Shown here in pieces: positions 33,681 through 40,883 of a stretch of DNA of 44,255 bases; positions within the stretch are counted from its first letter, which is position 1, and each line of letters starts with the position of its first letter. The notes beneath the pieces were generated by a model. It searched no databases and was not told the DNA's origin. It saw nothing but the letters and a program-made list of their open reading frames with translations. The position numbers and the translations under genes are program-made. The DNA comes from Alphaproteobacteria bacterium (GTDB lineage Bacteria > Pseudomonadota > Alphaproteobacteria > Caedimonadales > UBA9215), in contig JAACSN010000013.1 in the NCBI GenBank assembly GCA_009993885.1, forward strand, positions 1-44,255, given 5' to 3'.

Positions 33681-34187
33681 TTAATCTATCACCGTTATAC
33701 CTCTATTCCTTAATTCTTGTTTTGCATCAAATGTAATGAGATAGCACCCAGACAGAGTCACGGTTGTGGCGTTGGAAAGGTGAGCAAGACCCGCATCGGT
33801 GATGTGACGATCTTGAATGATCACGGGTATATCGAGATACTCAGGTTGAGCGTTAAGCATTGCGCTGAAGCTCTCTAAGTCTTCTTTATTTCTAATGACA
33901 AATTGTGCCTTTCCCTTCTTTAAGGAAAGAGAATCAGATGTAGTTTTCAAGGTTTCCTTACAAGTTATTCTGAGGCTTTTGAAAGAATCTTGATCTAAGA
34001 AAGAGATTATGGAATCAAACATATCTTTTGGAAACTCCCCAAAAAAGGATTTTCCATAGGTTCCGTCGGAATCGATTTTGGGAGAAGTCACAAAGGGGTG
34101 CTCTTCCAATTCATCTAGATTAGACGCAATCGCTGAAAAACTCGTAAGAAAAGCAAAAGCCATCCTGTTCAAAAACCGATAAGTCAT
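33681..34187 (-). CDS. Secreted F-box-like protein with LRR-like tail; candidate effector
   Basis: A 168-residue protein. Residues 1-22 (MTYRFLNRMAFAFLTSFSAIAS) read as a signal peptide. Residues about 50-90 (EFPKDMFDSIISFLDQDSF followed by KSLRITCKETL) match the F-box pattern of eukaryotes: L/F-P at the start, I-x-x-F-L in the middle, then L-R-x-x-C-K. Residues about 127-150 (HITDAGLAHLSNATTVTLSG) resemble the cysteine-containing leucine-rich repeats that commonly follow F-boxes in FBXL proteins. F-boxes bind Skp1 and recruit targets to SCF ubiquitin ligases, which bacteria lack. The gene therefore suggests a eukaryotic host; delivery outside the cell is inferred. The ribosome binding site is weak. 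Confidence 0.65.
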   Translation of the reverse strand: MTYRFLNRMAFAFLTSFSAIASNLDELEEHPFVTSPKIDSDGTYGKSFFGEFPKDMFDSIISFLDQDSFKSLRITCKETLKTTSDSLSLKKGKAQFVIRNKEDLESFSAMLNAQPEYLDIPVIIQDRHITDAGLAHLSNATTVTLSGCYLITFDAKQELRNRGITVID

Positions 34188-34272
34188 AATAGCTCTTTTA
34201 TTTCCCTTTATAAGAGAGCGAATATTCTCTGTTAGGCAGGTAAAGGGAATTATTAAGTCATTACAAATAATT

Positions 34273-35057
34273 GGGACACTTAACTAAAGAATGATATTGT
34301 GGTATCCTGTAAATAAAAAAGCAGGATGGTAAATCTATGAGTCCCCTTTCATGTAAAAAATGTTGCTCACAATCTTACGTTAAATCCGGGCATATCCGCT
34401 CTCATCAACGTTACAGATGCAAAGAATGGGGTTGTCAATTCACTGCCACAAAGACTCGTGGCGTCAATCCGGCCCTCAAATCTTTTGCTATTGTATTGTA
34501 CTCACATTGCGGTGTTTCCATGGGGAATTTGTCTAAGCTCTTCAAAGTTAGCACCGTTGCAGTTTTAAAGTGGGTCCGCAATGCTGCCGCTCAAATTGAA
34601 GATAAACCGGTTCAAAAGCCTGATATTATTATGGTTGATGAGTTTTGGCACTTTGTGAATGGAAAAAAACAAAATTTGGATGTGGCGAGCCATTGACGGG
34701 GTATCGCGTGCCCCTCTCGGATACCACTTGGGCGATCGTACTGATGCCGGCTTGCGAAAATTGATCAAAAAAAAATAGACACAGGGCAGTGTTATTTTTT
34801 GACAGATGATTTGGCCGGATTTACACGCGTTCTGCCAAAAAGTCGGCATTTTATTGGGAAGGATTTGACTTTTCCTATCGAGGGAAGCAATAGCGATTTA
34901 AGGCATCGTCCGGGAAGATTTCACAGGCGATCAAAAATTACATCAAGAAGTGTTTCCAGAATTCATGCCTCCATCAAGCTGTTTGAGCACTTCCAAAACC
35001 CGGAAACTGTGAAAAATTCACTCAAACCTATGTTTGAATTCTTTAGTTAAGTGTCCC
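34273..35057 (+). mobile_element. IS1-family insertion sequence with perfect 20-bp inverted repeats
   Basis: GGGACACTTAACTAAAGAAT (34273-34292) is the exact inverse of 35038-35057. The 785-bp length, the N-terminal zinc-finger domain and the DDE-type C-terminal sequences of the enclosed frames fit the IS1 family. No target-site duplication is visible: the left flank ends AAATAATT and the right flank begins CGGAAATTATT. The right end abuts a truncated ATPase gene. Confidence 0.9.
34337..35050 (+). pseudogene. IS1-family transposase, interrupted by two compensating frameshifts
   Basis: Three segments in two frames make up one transposase. The first (34337-34696) has a zinc finger (CKKC and CKEWGC) and a helix-turn-helix, ending near VDEFWHFVNGK. 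The second, in the +1 frame from about 34665 to 34777, reads WMWRAIDGVSRAPLGYH and GDRTDAGLRKLI. The third, back in the first frame (about 34780-35050), has IDTGQCYFLTDD and SNSDLRHRPGRFHRRSK, matching the C-terminal part of IS1 InsB. Each switch falls on a homopolymer: A7 (34665-34671 region) and A9 (34768-34776 region). The natural IS1 switch is a -1 shift on A6C, whereas this one needs +1, so it is probably mutated, unless slippage on the A-runs rescues it. Confidence 0.85.
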
Positions 35058-35355
35058 GGAAATTATTAAACAATTGACTTGGAATAGCAGTTTTTTAAAG
35101 CCTTTCCATTTTAGTATTCATAAAGGCTCTGAGGTTGACTTGGTATTAGAGGATAAACGAGACGGTTTGTATGGTATAGAAATTAAGTCCTCATCAACGT
35201 TACAAGGAAGAGATTTTAATGGGCTAAAGCGTCTTTCACAGTTGGCGGGGAATAGGTTTAAAAAAGGCATAGTTCTTTATACAGGTGATCAATATCTTGG
35301 AGGCTTTGGTGATAACCTGCAGGCAGTTCCAGTATCTTCTGTTTGGGCATCATAA
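35058..35355 (+). pseudogene. C-terminal remnant of an ATPase with DUF4143 domain (COG1373 type)
   Basis: An open frame beginning right at the IS1 end and finishing at a stop at 35353-35355. Its sequence EVDLVLEDKRDGLYGIEIKSSST and GLKRLSQLAGNRFKKGIVLYTG is typical of the C-terminal DUF4143/nuclease-like part of archaeal- and bacterial-type AAA ATPases of COG1373. The N-terminal P-loop ATPase domain is missing: the upstream flank beyond the IS1 element does not contain it. A TTG at 35074 could serve as start but there is no ribosome binding site. It is therefore a fragment left by an IS-associated deletion. Confidence 0.8.
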
Positions 35356-35529
35356 AAAGTAGTTCGTGGAAATAAAGGTGGTTTGACGCTTAATTCGTTT
35401 GAAAACTTTTTAACTCAATACCCACACATGAGGCCAATTAGAATAAAATGATTTGAGAAAAATATTATTGACATTAAATTTCTTTACTGTCATAATTTAA
35501 TGAATTTAAATATAAAACGGATCTTAGAA

Positions 35530-36048
35530 ATGAAAAAATTAAAAATTCTATTTACAATAATAACCTTTTTCATCTCGTCAGATAAAATTTTTGCCAGCAA
35601 GGGATTTGAGTTTGAAAGTGGTCAGCAATTTCATCGGACTAAAGCAAACAGTCCAGTTTTCCTTCAATTTAGTGATAAAGTGTTAGTTGAAAACTATGGA
35701 TTCAACATAGAACGTCCCGGATTTGAAATTCGCTTACTCAATACAAGAAAGAAAGTTGGATACATATCCACATTATATAAGCCAGAGGAGAAGATGATTG
35801 AAATTTCTTGGGTGTTCATTAATGAAGATCAAAGACGTCATGGATATGCTTCCCATGCCTTACTTACTGTGCAAGGAATTTTCAAGAAATATCAACAGTT
35901 CTATCCAAACGCCAAGCGTTTCTACCTAACGTGTGGGGATGATAATACAGGTATGCAGTCTACCGCAGCTAACGCTGGTTTTGAGATAACAAACGATTAT
36001 TTTAATCCGGGGTTCATGGTTGATTTTATTAAGGCTATACCTCAATAG
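35530..36048 (+). CDS. Secreted GNAT-family acetyltransferase; candidate effector
   Basis: A 172-residue protein from the ATG at 35530 (an earlier ATG at 35500 would add 10 residues before the signal). MKKLKILFTIITFFISSDKIFASKG is a signal peptide with a likely cleavage after FAS. The mature part has a GNAT core: VGYISTLY, a strand with IEISWVFINEDQRRHGYASHALL in which QRRHGYAS is the acetyl-CoA binding Q/RxxGxG/A motif, and FYLTCGDDNTGMQSTAANAGFE as the final strands. Bacterial GNAT enzymes are nearly always cytoplasmic because acetyl-CoA is there, so a secretion signal suggests action in a host cytoplasm. Neighbours are the IS1 element and ATPase remnant. Its substrate is unknown. Confidence 0.65.
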   Translation: MKKLKILFTIITFFISSDKIFASKGFEFESGQQFHRTKANSPVFLQFSDKVLVENYGFNIERPGFEIRLLNTRKKVGYISTLYKPEEKMIEISWVFINEDQRRHGYASHALLTVQGIFKKYQQFYPNAKRFYLTCGDDNTGMQSTAANAGFEITNDYFNPGFMVDFIKAIPQ

Positions 36049-36107
36049 GTCGGATAAGAATTTGGGGTATCACCCACATCCGTGGCAAAATCGACGGTTT
36101 TTTTTGA

Positions 36108-36242
36108 TTACAATACCTTCCTCATACGGGTTCTGAAAATTCTCACCGGTCAATTTTCGATGAGAGCGCGCCTTGGGAGGCATCCTTAGCCAAGGCTCTC
36201 ACCTTTTTACAACAGGGATTACAAAAATCACCGTCCGCTTAA
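36108..36242 (+). pseudogene. Possible C-terminal gene fragment
   Basis: A 44-codon open stretch after a stop, reading HTGSENSHRSIFDESAPW and ASLAKALTFLQQGLQ before a TAA at 36240-36242. There is no start codon. The composition is protein-like, and it may be the end of a gene whose front was lost near the poly-T run at 36098-36105. I do not recognise the family. It also contains a GCCTTGG/CCAAGGC inverted repeat. It overlaps the chaB stop on the other strand by two bases. Confidence 0.25.
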
Positions 36243-36484
36243 GGCTCGTTACCATCCCTTTTAAGCCAATTTCCGTCCTGTCCTCTATAATATTTTTCCT
36301 TTACAGCAGCCCAAGAAATTTTATGGCACACAACCTCTAAAGGCTCGTCAGGATCCCGACGTTTTTTGGGATTCCGATAATGCTCCCAAGCCCGGTTGAA
36401 AGCTTCGCGGTAGATATCTTGCGCATGGAGCGGCAAATGAAGTTTTATCGCATCCGGCAGATCACTATTACGGGCATAGACCAT
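36239..36484 (-). CDS. ChaB-family protein
   Basis: An 81-residue protein of the ChaB family, small proteins first named from the E. coli Ca2+/H+ antiporter locus. The signature is SDLPDAIKLHLPLHAQDIY followed by REAFNRAWEHY and ISWAAVKEKYYRG, with a C-terminal WLKRDG segment. I use the ATG at 36484; the frame open to 36553 adds a Cys- and Lys-rich stretch not seen in the family. AGGCGG upstream is a moderate ribosome binding site. It is followed on the same strand, reading upstream, by the BON and Hsp20 genes, suggesting a general stress cluster. Confidence 0.85.
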   Translation of the reverse strand: MVYARNSDLPDAIKLHLPLHAQDIYREAFNRAWEHYRNPKKRRDPDEPLEVVCHKISWAAVKEKYYRGQDGNWLKRDGNEP

Positions 36485-36561
36485 AAAACCGCCTTTTTTT
36501 CTCTTCCGACAATCGCCGTTTTTGCCGCTAAAAACACACCCCGAAAGAATCAATCCCCACG

Positions 36562-37212
36562 CTAAATTAGCTTTATCAAATTCCTTACCTTGCTAACCCC
36601 GGGTATTAAATTTGCGACAAGTTCCGCCTCTTTATGTTCAAACCAGGAATGCACATTGCCCCTAAGGGTCACAACAGCCCCGTCAACCTCTACCTTAATA
36701 TCCTCTGCATCAAGGCGTGCGCTTCTTACAAAATTATCAGTTATCTGTTCTTTCACATAAGACGGTTTAATTAACGGCTTTACACTTATTTTATTAATAA
36801 TAGCCTTTACTCCTTTGATATAGCGTACATTTTCAAAAGCTCTATCCTTTTGAAAGCGATAGGTCACCTGCCCCGTAAGAGTCACAACGCCCTTCTCAAC
36901 AATAACTTGAAAATTATGCTTATTTTCACTAAACATTACATCCCGCCCTAAAGAGTCAAGCACTGCTCGAACAAGATCGGCATCGTCGGGCGGCTTTGAA
37001 CCAAGCAAATCGACTTCCAATTCTTCCGCTATACCTAAAACACCGACCACCGATTTCACATCGTCTTCAATGTAACCTTTTTGATAAAAATGTTTAACAT
37101 GACCCGTCAGGGTCACGATGCCGTCCTTTAACCGAACCGTAATTTTCTTAGAATCGATCCTTGGGTCACTCTCTAATTTCCATTTAAGGTTGTTAAGAAT
37201 TTCTCTATCCAA
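36562..37212 (-). CDS. Cytoplasmic triple-BON domain protein
   Basis: A 216-residue protein consisting of three BON domains at about residues 4-70, 78-145 and 149-214, each with the V-x-L-x-G-x-V core (GIVTLTGHV, GVVTLTGQV, AVVTLRGNV). BON domains are thought to bind membranes or lipids and are typically found in secreted osmoprotectants such as OsmY. No signal peptide is visible here, which suggests the cytoplasm. Proteins of this triple-BON form often sit beside Hsp20 genes. It is downstream of hsp20 and upstream of chaB. Confidence 0.88.
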   Translation of the reverse strand: MDREILNNLKWKLESDPRIDSKKITVRLKDGIVTLTGHVKHFYQKGYIEDDVKSVVGVLGIAEELEVDLLGSKPPDDADLVRAVLDSLGRDVMFSENKHNFQVIVEKGVVTLTGQVTYRFQKDRAFENVRYIKGVKAIINKISVKPLIKPSYVKEQITDNFVRSARLDAEDIKVEVDGAVVTLRGNVHSWFEHKEAELVANLIPGVSKVRNLIKLI

Positions 37213-37310
37213 TTTCAGGGCATCCCCCTTTTTTATCTTTATCCGTTATAAGTTTTTTTATTTTTTCCATGTCACTTTGACGTTAAAGGTCGTGCCGCGT
37301 CCTCTCAATC

Positions 37311-37799
37311 TCAACCGGCCTTTTTGACCTTTACTTTACGGCTCGTTGTTTGCAATTCCGATTTTTTAGGGATATCTATCGTCAGCAAGCCCCTTTCAAA
37401 AGCCGCTTCTGCATTGTCTATATCCGCCGTATCAGGTAAGGCTAAAGTGCGTTTATACTGACCGTAGTATCGCTCACGTCGAACGATAATATCCCCTTTA
37501 TCGCGCTCTTCTTTTTCCTCTCGTTTTTCACCGCTAATTGTTAAGTAATGATTATTTATGTTAACCTCAACATCATCCAGCTCCATAGCAGGGAACTCGG
37601 CCGTAATTTTAAAGGCTTTATCATTCTCTATAATATCAATAGCAGGCGCTATGGCTTGTACGTGCTGTTCAAAAGAAGGAAACGTAAGATCACCGAAAAA
37701 ATCTTCGAAGAGACGGTTCACATCTCTTTGAAACGACAGCAGATCATCGGAACGATGAATATCAATATTCTTAGTATGTTTCCACGGTATTAAATTCAT
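37311..37799 (-). CDS. Small heat-shock protein of the Hsp20 (alpha-crystallin) family
   Basis: A 162-residue ATP-independent chaperone that holds unfolding proteins. The N-terminal LSFQRDVNRLFEDFFGD is typical. The alpha-crystallin domain runs from about residue 48 to 145, with IDIIENDKAFKITAEFPAM, NNHYLTISGEKREE, YGQYKRTLALP and AAFERGLLTIDIPK. The C-terminal I-x-I/V motif is replaced by a Lys-rich VKVKKAG. The ribosome binding site (AAGGAG) is good. It leads the stress cluster with the BON and ChaB genes. Confidence 0.95.
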   Translation of the reverse strand: MNLIPWKHTKNIDIHRSDDLLSFQRDVNRLFEDFFGDLTFPSFEQHVQAIAPAIDIIENDKAFKITAEFPAMELDDVEVNINNHYLTISGEKREEKEERDKGDIIVRRERYYGQYKRTLALPDTADIDNAEAAFERGLLTIDIPKKSELQTTSRKVKVKKAG

Positions 37800-37804
37800 A
37801 ATAA

Positions 37805-37873
37805 GCTCCTTTTCTATTTACTAAGAATATTTAACAAGGATTATTTAATAAATAATATCCGTTATATAAACGG
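37805..37873 (-). promoter_or_regulatory. Leader of hsp20: hairpins near the ribosome binding site and a possible heat-shock -10
   Basis: On the minus strand the 5' region has a hairpin GGATATTATTTATTAAATAATCC (37860-37838), and the segment TCCTT (37840-37836) within it could instead pair with the AAGGA of the ribosome binding site (37811-37807). Upstream, CCCCGTTTATA on the minus strand resembles the -10 of heat-shock sigma promoters (CCCCATNTA), but no good -35 is at the right distance. A CCGTT-ATATA-AACGG palindrome lies at 37859-37873. Confidence 0.3.
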
Positions 37874-38026
37874 GGAGTATTGAGTTAAGTTCTATAGTTG
37901 CTATAATGAAATTCCAATATGGAAATACGGCCTTGAAAAATAAAGACATTAGGCCGTGCGACTCAATCAGAAATCTGACTAACGCTTTTAGCTAACGAGT
38001 CTAATAAAAAGTTATAAGGGAAAAAA

Positions 38027-38680
38027 ATGAATTTAGACATATTAATTTTCTTGGGATCCGTTAGAGAAAGCAGCCCTCCAAAACCGGCACGACTCGGTTT
38101 GCGTGTTGCCGAAGCGTGCAAAATTCAACTGGAAAAGAACCACAACGTAACCCTTATCGATCCGCTTAACATAACACTCCTTAAACCTTTCAAACCTCAT
38201 TTTTCTTATGCAAAGAACAAGGTGCCCGAAAATTTGGATTTCTTGGCGCAACAAATTGAAAAAGCCGATGCTTATATCATGGTTAGTCCGGAATATAATC
38301 ATTCAATGAGCCCGGCTCTTGCCGACCTGCTTAATCATTTTGGCAGCTCTTTGTTCTCCTATAAACCGAGTGCGATTGTGACATATTCTGCCGGACAATG
38401 GGGCGGAGCCAGGGCAGCCGTTAATATGAGAACGTTTTTATCAGAGTTAGGATGCCTTCCCGTATCGGCAATGTTGCATGTGCCAAAAGCACAAGAGGTT
38501 CTCAATGACGACGGAACCTTTACCGACTCGCAAGACAGAAACCTCTGGATCGACTATTTCGGGCGCACCTTCGCTCAACTTGAATGGTGGGGGACAGCAG
38601 CGCAAAATCAGCGCTTAAACGGTAATGAAATACAACCGAGGGCCTTTAAAGTAAATCCTTCTCAACGTAATGCACCATAG
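38027..38680 (+). CDS. NADPH-dependent FMN reductase family protein
   Basis: A 217-residue flavodoxin-like protein. The FMN phosphate-binding loop is ILIFLGSVRESS near the N-terminus, and the family hallmark SPEYNHSMSPALADLLNHF is at about residues 87-105, followed by SAGQWGGARAAVNMR. Members reduce FMN or quinones with NADPH and can protect from quinone stress. The C-terminal 40 residues are an unusual hydrophilic tail. An AAGGGA ribosome binding site precedes the ATG. It converges on the dsbA gene across a bidirectional terminator. Confidence 0.92.
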   Translation: MNLDILIFLGSVRESSPPKPARLGLRVAEACKIQLEKNHNVTLIDPLNITLLKPFKPHFSYAKNKVPENLDFLAQQIEKADAYIMVSPEYNHSMSPALADLLNHFGSSLFSYKPSAIVTYSAGQWGGARAAVNMRTFLSELGCLPVSAMLHVPKAQEVLNDDGTFTDSQDRNLWIDYFGRTFAQLEWWGTAAQNQRLNGNEIQPRAFKVNPSQRNAP

Positions 38681-38714
38681 GCGCTCTTTTACCGATTCAC
38701 GTCTTTACTAAAAA

Positions 38715-38752
38715 AGGGCTTCCTCTACAAAGAAGCCCTCTCTCGTTTTTTT
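38715..38752. terminator. Bidirectional terminator between convergent genes
   Basis: AGGGCTTC (38715-38722) pairs with GAAGCCCT (38732-38739). A T-run lies downstream on the plus strand and A5 upstream, so the minus-strand copy also ends in a T-run. It serves both the FMN reductase gene and the DsbA gene. Confidence 0.85.
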
Positions 38753-38774
38753 CTTTAGTATAAAAGAGAACGCC

Positions 38775-39512
38775 TTAAGAGGTTACCTCACCTTTTAAAA
38801 GTTTTTGCAGTTCTTCTAACGGCAAGGCACCTGATATTATTTTACTCACGCCTTTAACAACAAAAGTCGGCGTTGCCGTTAAATCAATTCCATCGGCAAG
38901 ATCCATGTTGTTTTTAATCAATGCTTCGGTTTCTTTACTTTCCATATCCTTTTTAAATTGTGTGACATTCATGCCAAGATCTTTTGCCACCTTAAACACA
39001 TCTTCCTGCGTAACAGTGGGGTCAACTTTATGGGTCTCTGACTGCATTTCCGCGTATTTCCCCTGCTTTGAGGCAGCAATAGTTGCTTGAACAAGCATCA
39101 AAGACTTTTCATGCATAAAGGCAATATCGCGCGCGATAATTTTCAAATCTTTGTTCGCTTCTACTGCCTCTCGAAGGGTTCCTTCAAATTTGCGACAATA
39201 TCCGCAAAAAGGATCCATAAAAACAACCATTTCCGTTTTTCCTTCAGGATTCCCTAAAAAAGGCGTGCCGTTACTATGATCAAAGAGTTCCGATTTATAT
39301 TGATCAAGCTTTTCAGATTGTTTTTTTTCTTGTTCTTTTTGACCGTGAGCCTGAACGGCCACTATAATTTCAGCGAATGCTTCGGGATTATTTTTCAGGT
39401 ATTCAACAGCAACTTTACCGATAACTTCTTTAGCCTCCGTACTCACGCCGTGAGCGGTATTCAAACTGAGAAATGAAAAAGAGGCCGTCGTTAAAAGAAT
39501 TTTTTTGATCAT
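38775..39512 (-). CDS. DsbA-family thiol:disulfide oxidoreductase, secreted
   Basis: A 245-residue periplasmic thioredoxin-fold protein. Residues 1-22 are a signal peptide. An N-terminal helical extension (residues 24-80, rich in Lys/Glu/Gln) matches the dimerisation region of ScsC/BdbD-like DsbA proteins. The active site is MDPFCGYCRKFE (Cys103, Cys106). The helical insert follows, and the cis-Pro loop is TATPTFVV. The Tyr in CGYC is frequent in alphaproteobacterial and rickettsial DsbA proteins. Whether it oxidises or isomerises disulfides is unclear; the long N-terminus could allow oligomerisation. No dsbB is adjacent. Confidence 0.92.
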   Translation of the reverse strand: MIKKILLTTASFSFLSLNTAHGVSTEAKEVIGKVAVEYLKNNPEAFAEIIVAVQAHGQKEQEKKQSEKLDQYKSELFDHSNGTPFLGNPEGKTEMVVFMDPFCGYCRKFEGTLREAVEANKDLKIIARDIAFMHEKSLMLVQATIAASKQGKYAEMQSETHKVDPTVTQEDVFKVAKDLGMNVTQFKKDMESKETEALIKNNMDLADGIDLTATPTFVVKGVSKIISGALPLEELQKLLKGEVTS

Positions 39513-39584
39513 TACGTATTGTTACCTTTCCTGATTTTATATGACTTTATTAGAATAAAGTATTTTACCTTTTTCTCAAACACT

Positions 39585-40241
39585 CTATTTTCCTTGCTCT
39601 TTGCAAATTGTTAGTAGGATCGCCTCTTCCACAAGAAAAGTTAGCCGGAATTTTCGATGACTATGCTCTATAAAACAAGCGATGTTTTGCGACGGGGGAC
39701 AAAGCTGATCACTCAAATCCACACCAAGAGCAAACTGTAAGTCTTGCTTATACCATTTAGCCAAAGCTTCTTTCGCCCCCCATAAATAATAAAAACCAAG
39801 CGCCCCATAACGTTCTACGTAGGCTTTTTCTTGTTTGGAAAAAATATTATCGGCTATCTTTATAAAGGCGCGCGGTTTTTGAATATCTTCTATATCTACG
39901 GTAACAGGCTCTTTTGGATCAGATAAAACTAAAGCAATCCAAGGGCCCGTATGACTAATGCTAATATGTAAATTAAGGAAGAGCTCCCCTTTTTCCGGCA
40001 TTATAAGAGAAGGCGCTCCGGAGGCTTCACGATGAATTAAAACCCTTAAAGCATCCTTCAAAGTCATATTAAACGCCTCAATTAAGAGGCGACGCACAAG
40101 GGCTAGAACAACAATACGTCTAAATGCCAAAGAAGGTCGCTTTGACTTCTTACGAGTATTTTCTTGCCGTGCTTCGGGGCAAAACTTCTGAAGAAGAGCC
40201 ATTGTTTCAGGAGCATCTGTAGTGTATTTTAAGATATACAT
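39585..40241 (-). CDS. 4'-phosphopantetheinyl transferase (Sfp/HetI-like)
   Basis: A 218-residue second phosphopantetheinyl transferase, distinct from AcpS at the left of the window. The superfamily motifs are LHISISHTGPW (residues 91-101), VDIED (Asp116 and Glu118 bind the metal) and FYYLWGAKEALAKW (Glu158, Lys162). It is divergent from a lipoprotein-led gene set containing two acyl carrier proteins, which makes it the likely activator of those carriers. Some aryl-polyene clusters carry such an enzyme. The C-terminus is short compared with full Sfp proteins. No strong ribosome binding site is visible. Confidence 0.85.
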   Translation of the reverse strand: MYILKYTTDAPETMALLQKFCPEARQENTRKKSKRPSLAFRRIVVLALVRRLLIEAFNMTLKDALRVLIHREASGAPSLIMPEKGELFLNLHISISHTGPWIALVLSDPKEPVTVDIEDIQKPRAFIKIADNIFSKQEKAYVERYGALGFYYLWGAKEALAKWYKQDLQFALGVDLSDQLCPPSQNIACFIEHSHRKFRLTFLVEEAILLTICKEQGK

Positions 40242-40310
40242 GAAAGGGCTTGTCTGTTGACTTTACAATACACATCATATACCTTTCCACAGAAAATAAA
40301 GGATTTTATT

Positions 40311-40883
40311 ATGAAAAAAATGTTACTGAGCGCCTCTCTTGTTGTTCTTGCAACAGCTTTAACAGGTTGCGGGAAACGCCTTCCCCAAGTTTATAATGTT
40401 AACCGTCATGCTATGCCTTTTGAAGTAGCAAATTTAACCGATACACAACGAGAAGAACGCCTTCGCCTTGCTGCCGGTAAAAAAGGGTGGAGCTGCCAAA
40501 AAGTAAATACCACCAAATTAATTTGCCGCCTAAGGGCTAGAGAACACTCCGCAACTGTTGATATTGATCATAATAAACACTACTTTTCCATCAATCATGT
40601 TGAATCCTCAAATTTGAGATATAAAAACGGAAAAATCCACCCTACCTACAACAGGTGGATCAAAAAACTTGAACAGATTATTGAGAAAAATCTCAGGCTC
40701 GTGAAATTAGATACGGAAAAGGCTGCGCAATCCTCTTCAACGTCCAAGGCATATCGAACGGAATCCAAAACCTATCGCACGGAATCAAAGACCTATAGCA
40801 CCGAGCCTATTGCTCCGACTTCCGTTAAAGAAACCCCTCTGGAAGACAACGGTAATGTTGATCACGTGGAACTCGATTGGTAA
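40311..40883 (+). CDS. Putative lipoprotein at the head of the aryl-polyene-like cluster
   Basis: A 190-residue protein starting at the ATG at 40311 (AAAGGA upstream; an earlier in-frame ATG-like start at 40257 would mask the signal). The N-terminus MKKMLLSASLVVLATALTGC is a lipoprotein signal with lipobox LTGC. The mature part has GWSCQKVNTTKLICRLRAREH, suggesting a disulfide-stabilised domain, and a C-terminal disordered tail with YRTESKT repeats. I do not recognise the family firmly. It overlaps the following ketosynthase-like gene by 29 bases, so it is likely part of the same operon. Confidence 0.65.
   Translation: MKKMLLSASLVVLATALTGCGKRLPQVYNVNRHAMPFEVANLTDTQREERLRLAAGKKGWSCQKVNTTKLICRLRAREHSATVDIDHNKHYFSINHVESSNLRYKNGKIHPTYNRWIKKLEQIIEKNLRLVKLDTEKAAQSSSTSKAYRTESKTYRTESKTYSTEPIAPTSVKETPLEDNGNVDHVELDW
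40752..40805 (+). repeat. 21-bp tandem repeat in the lipoprotein tail
   Basis: Two nearly identical 21-base units (40752-40772 and 40773-40793) and a partial third encode YRTESKT, YRTESKT and YSTE. The differences between copies are mostly silent, so the amino-acid repeat is better kept than the bases. Confidence 0.85.
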
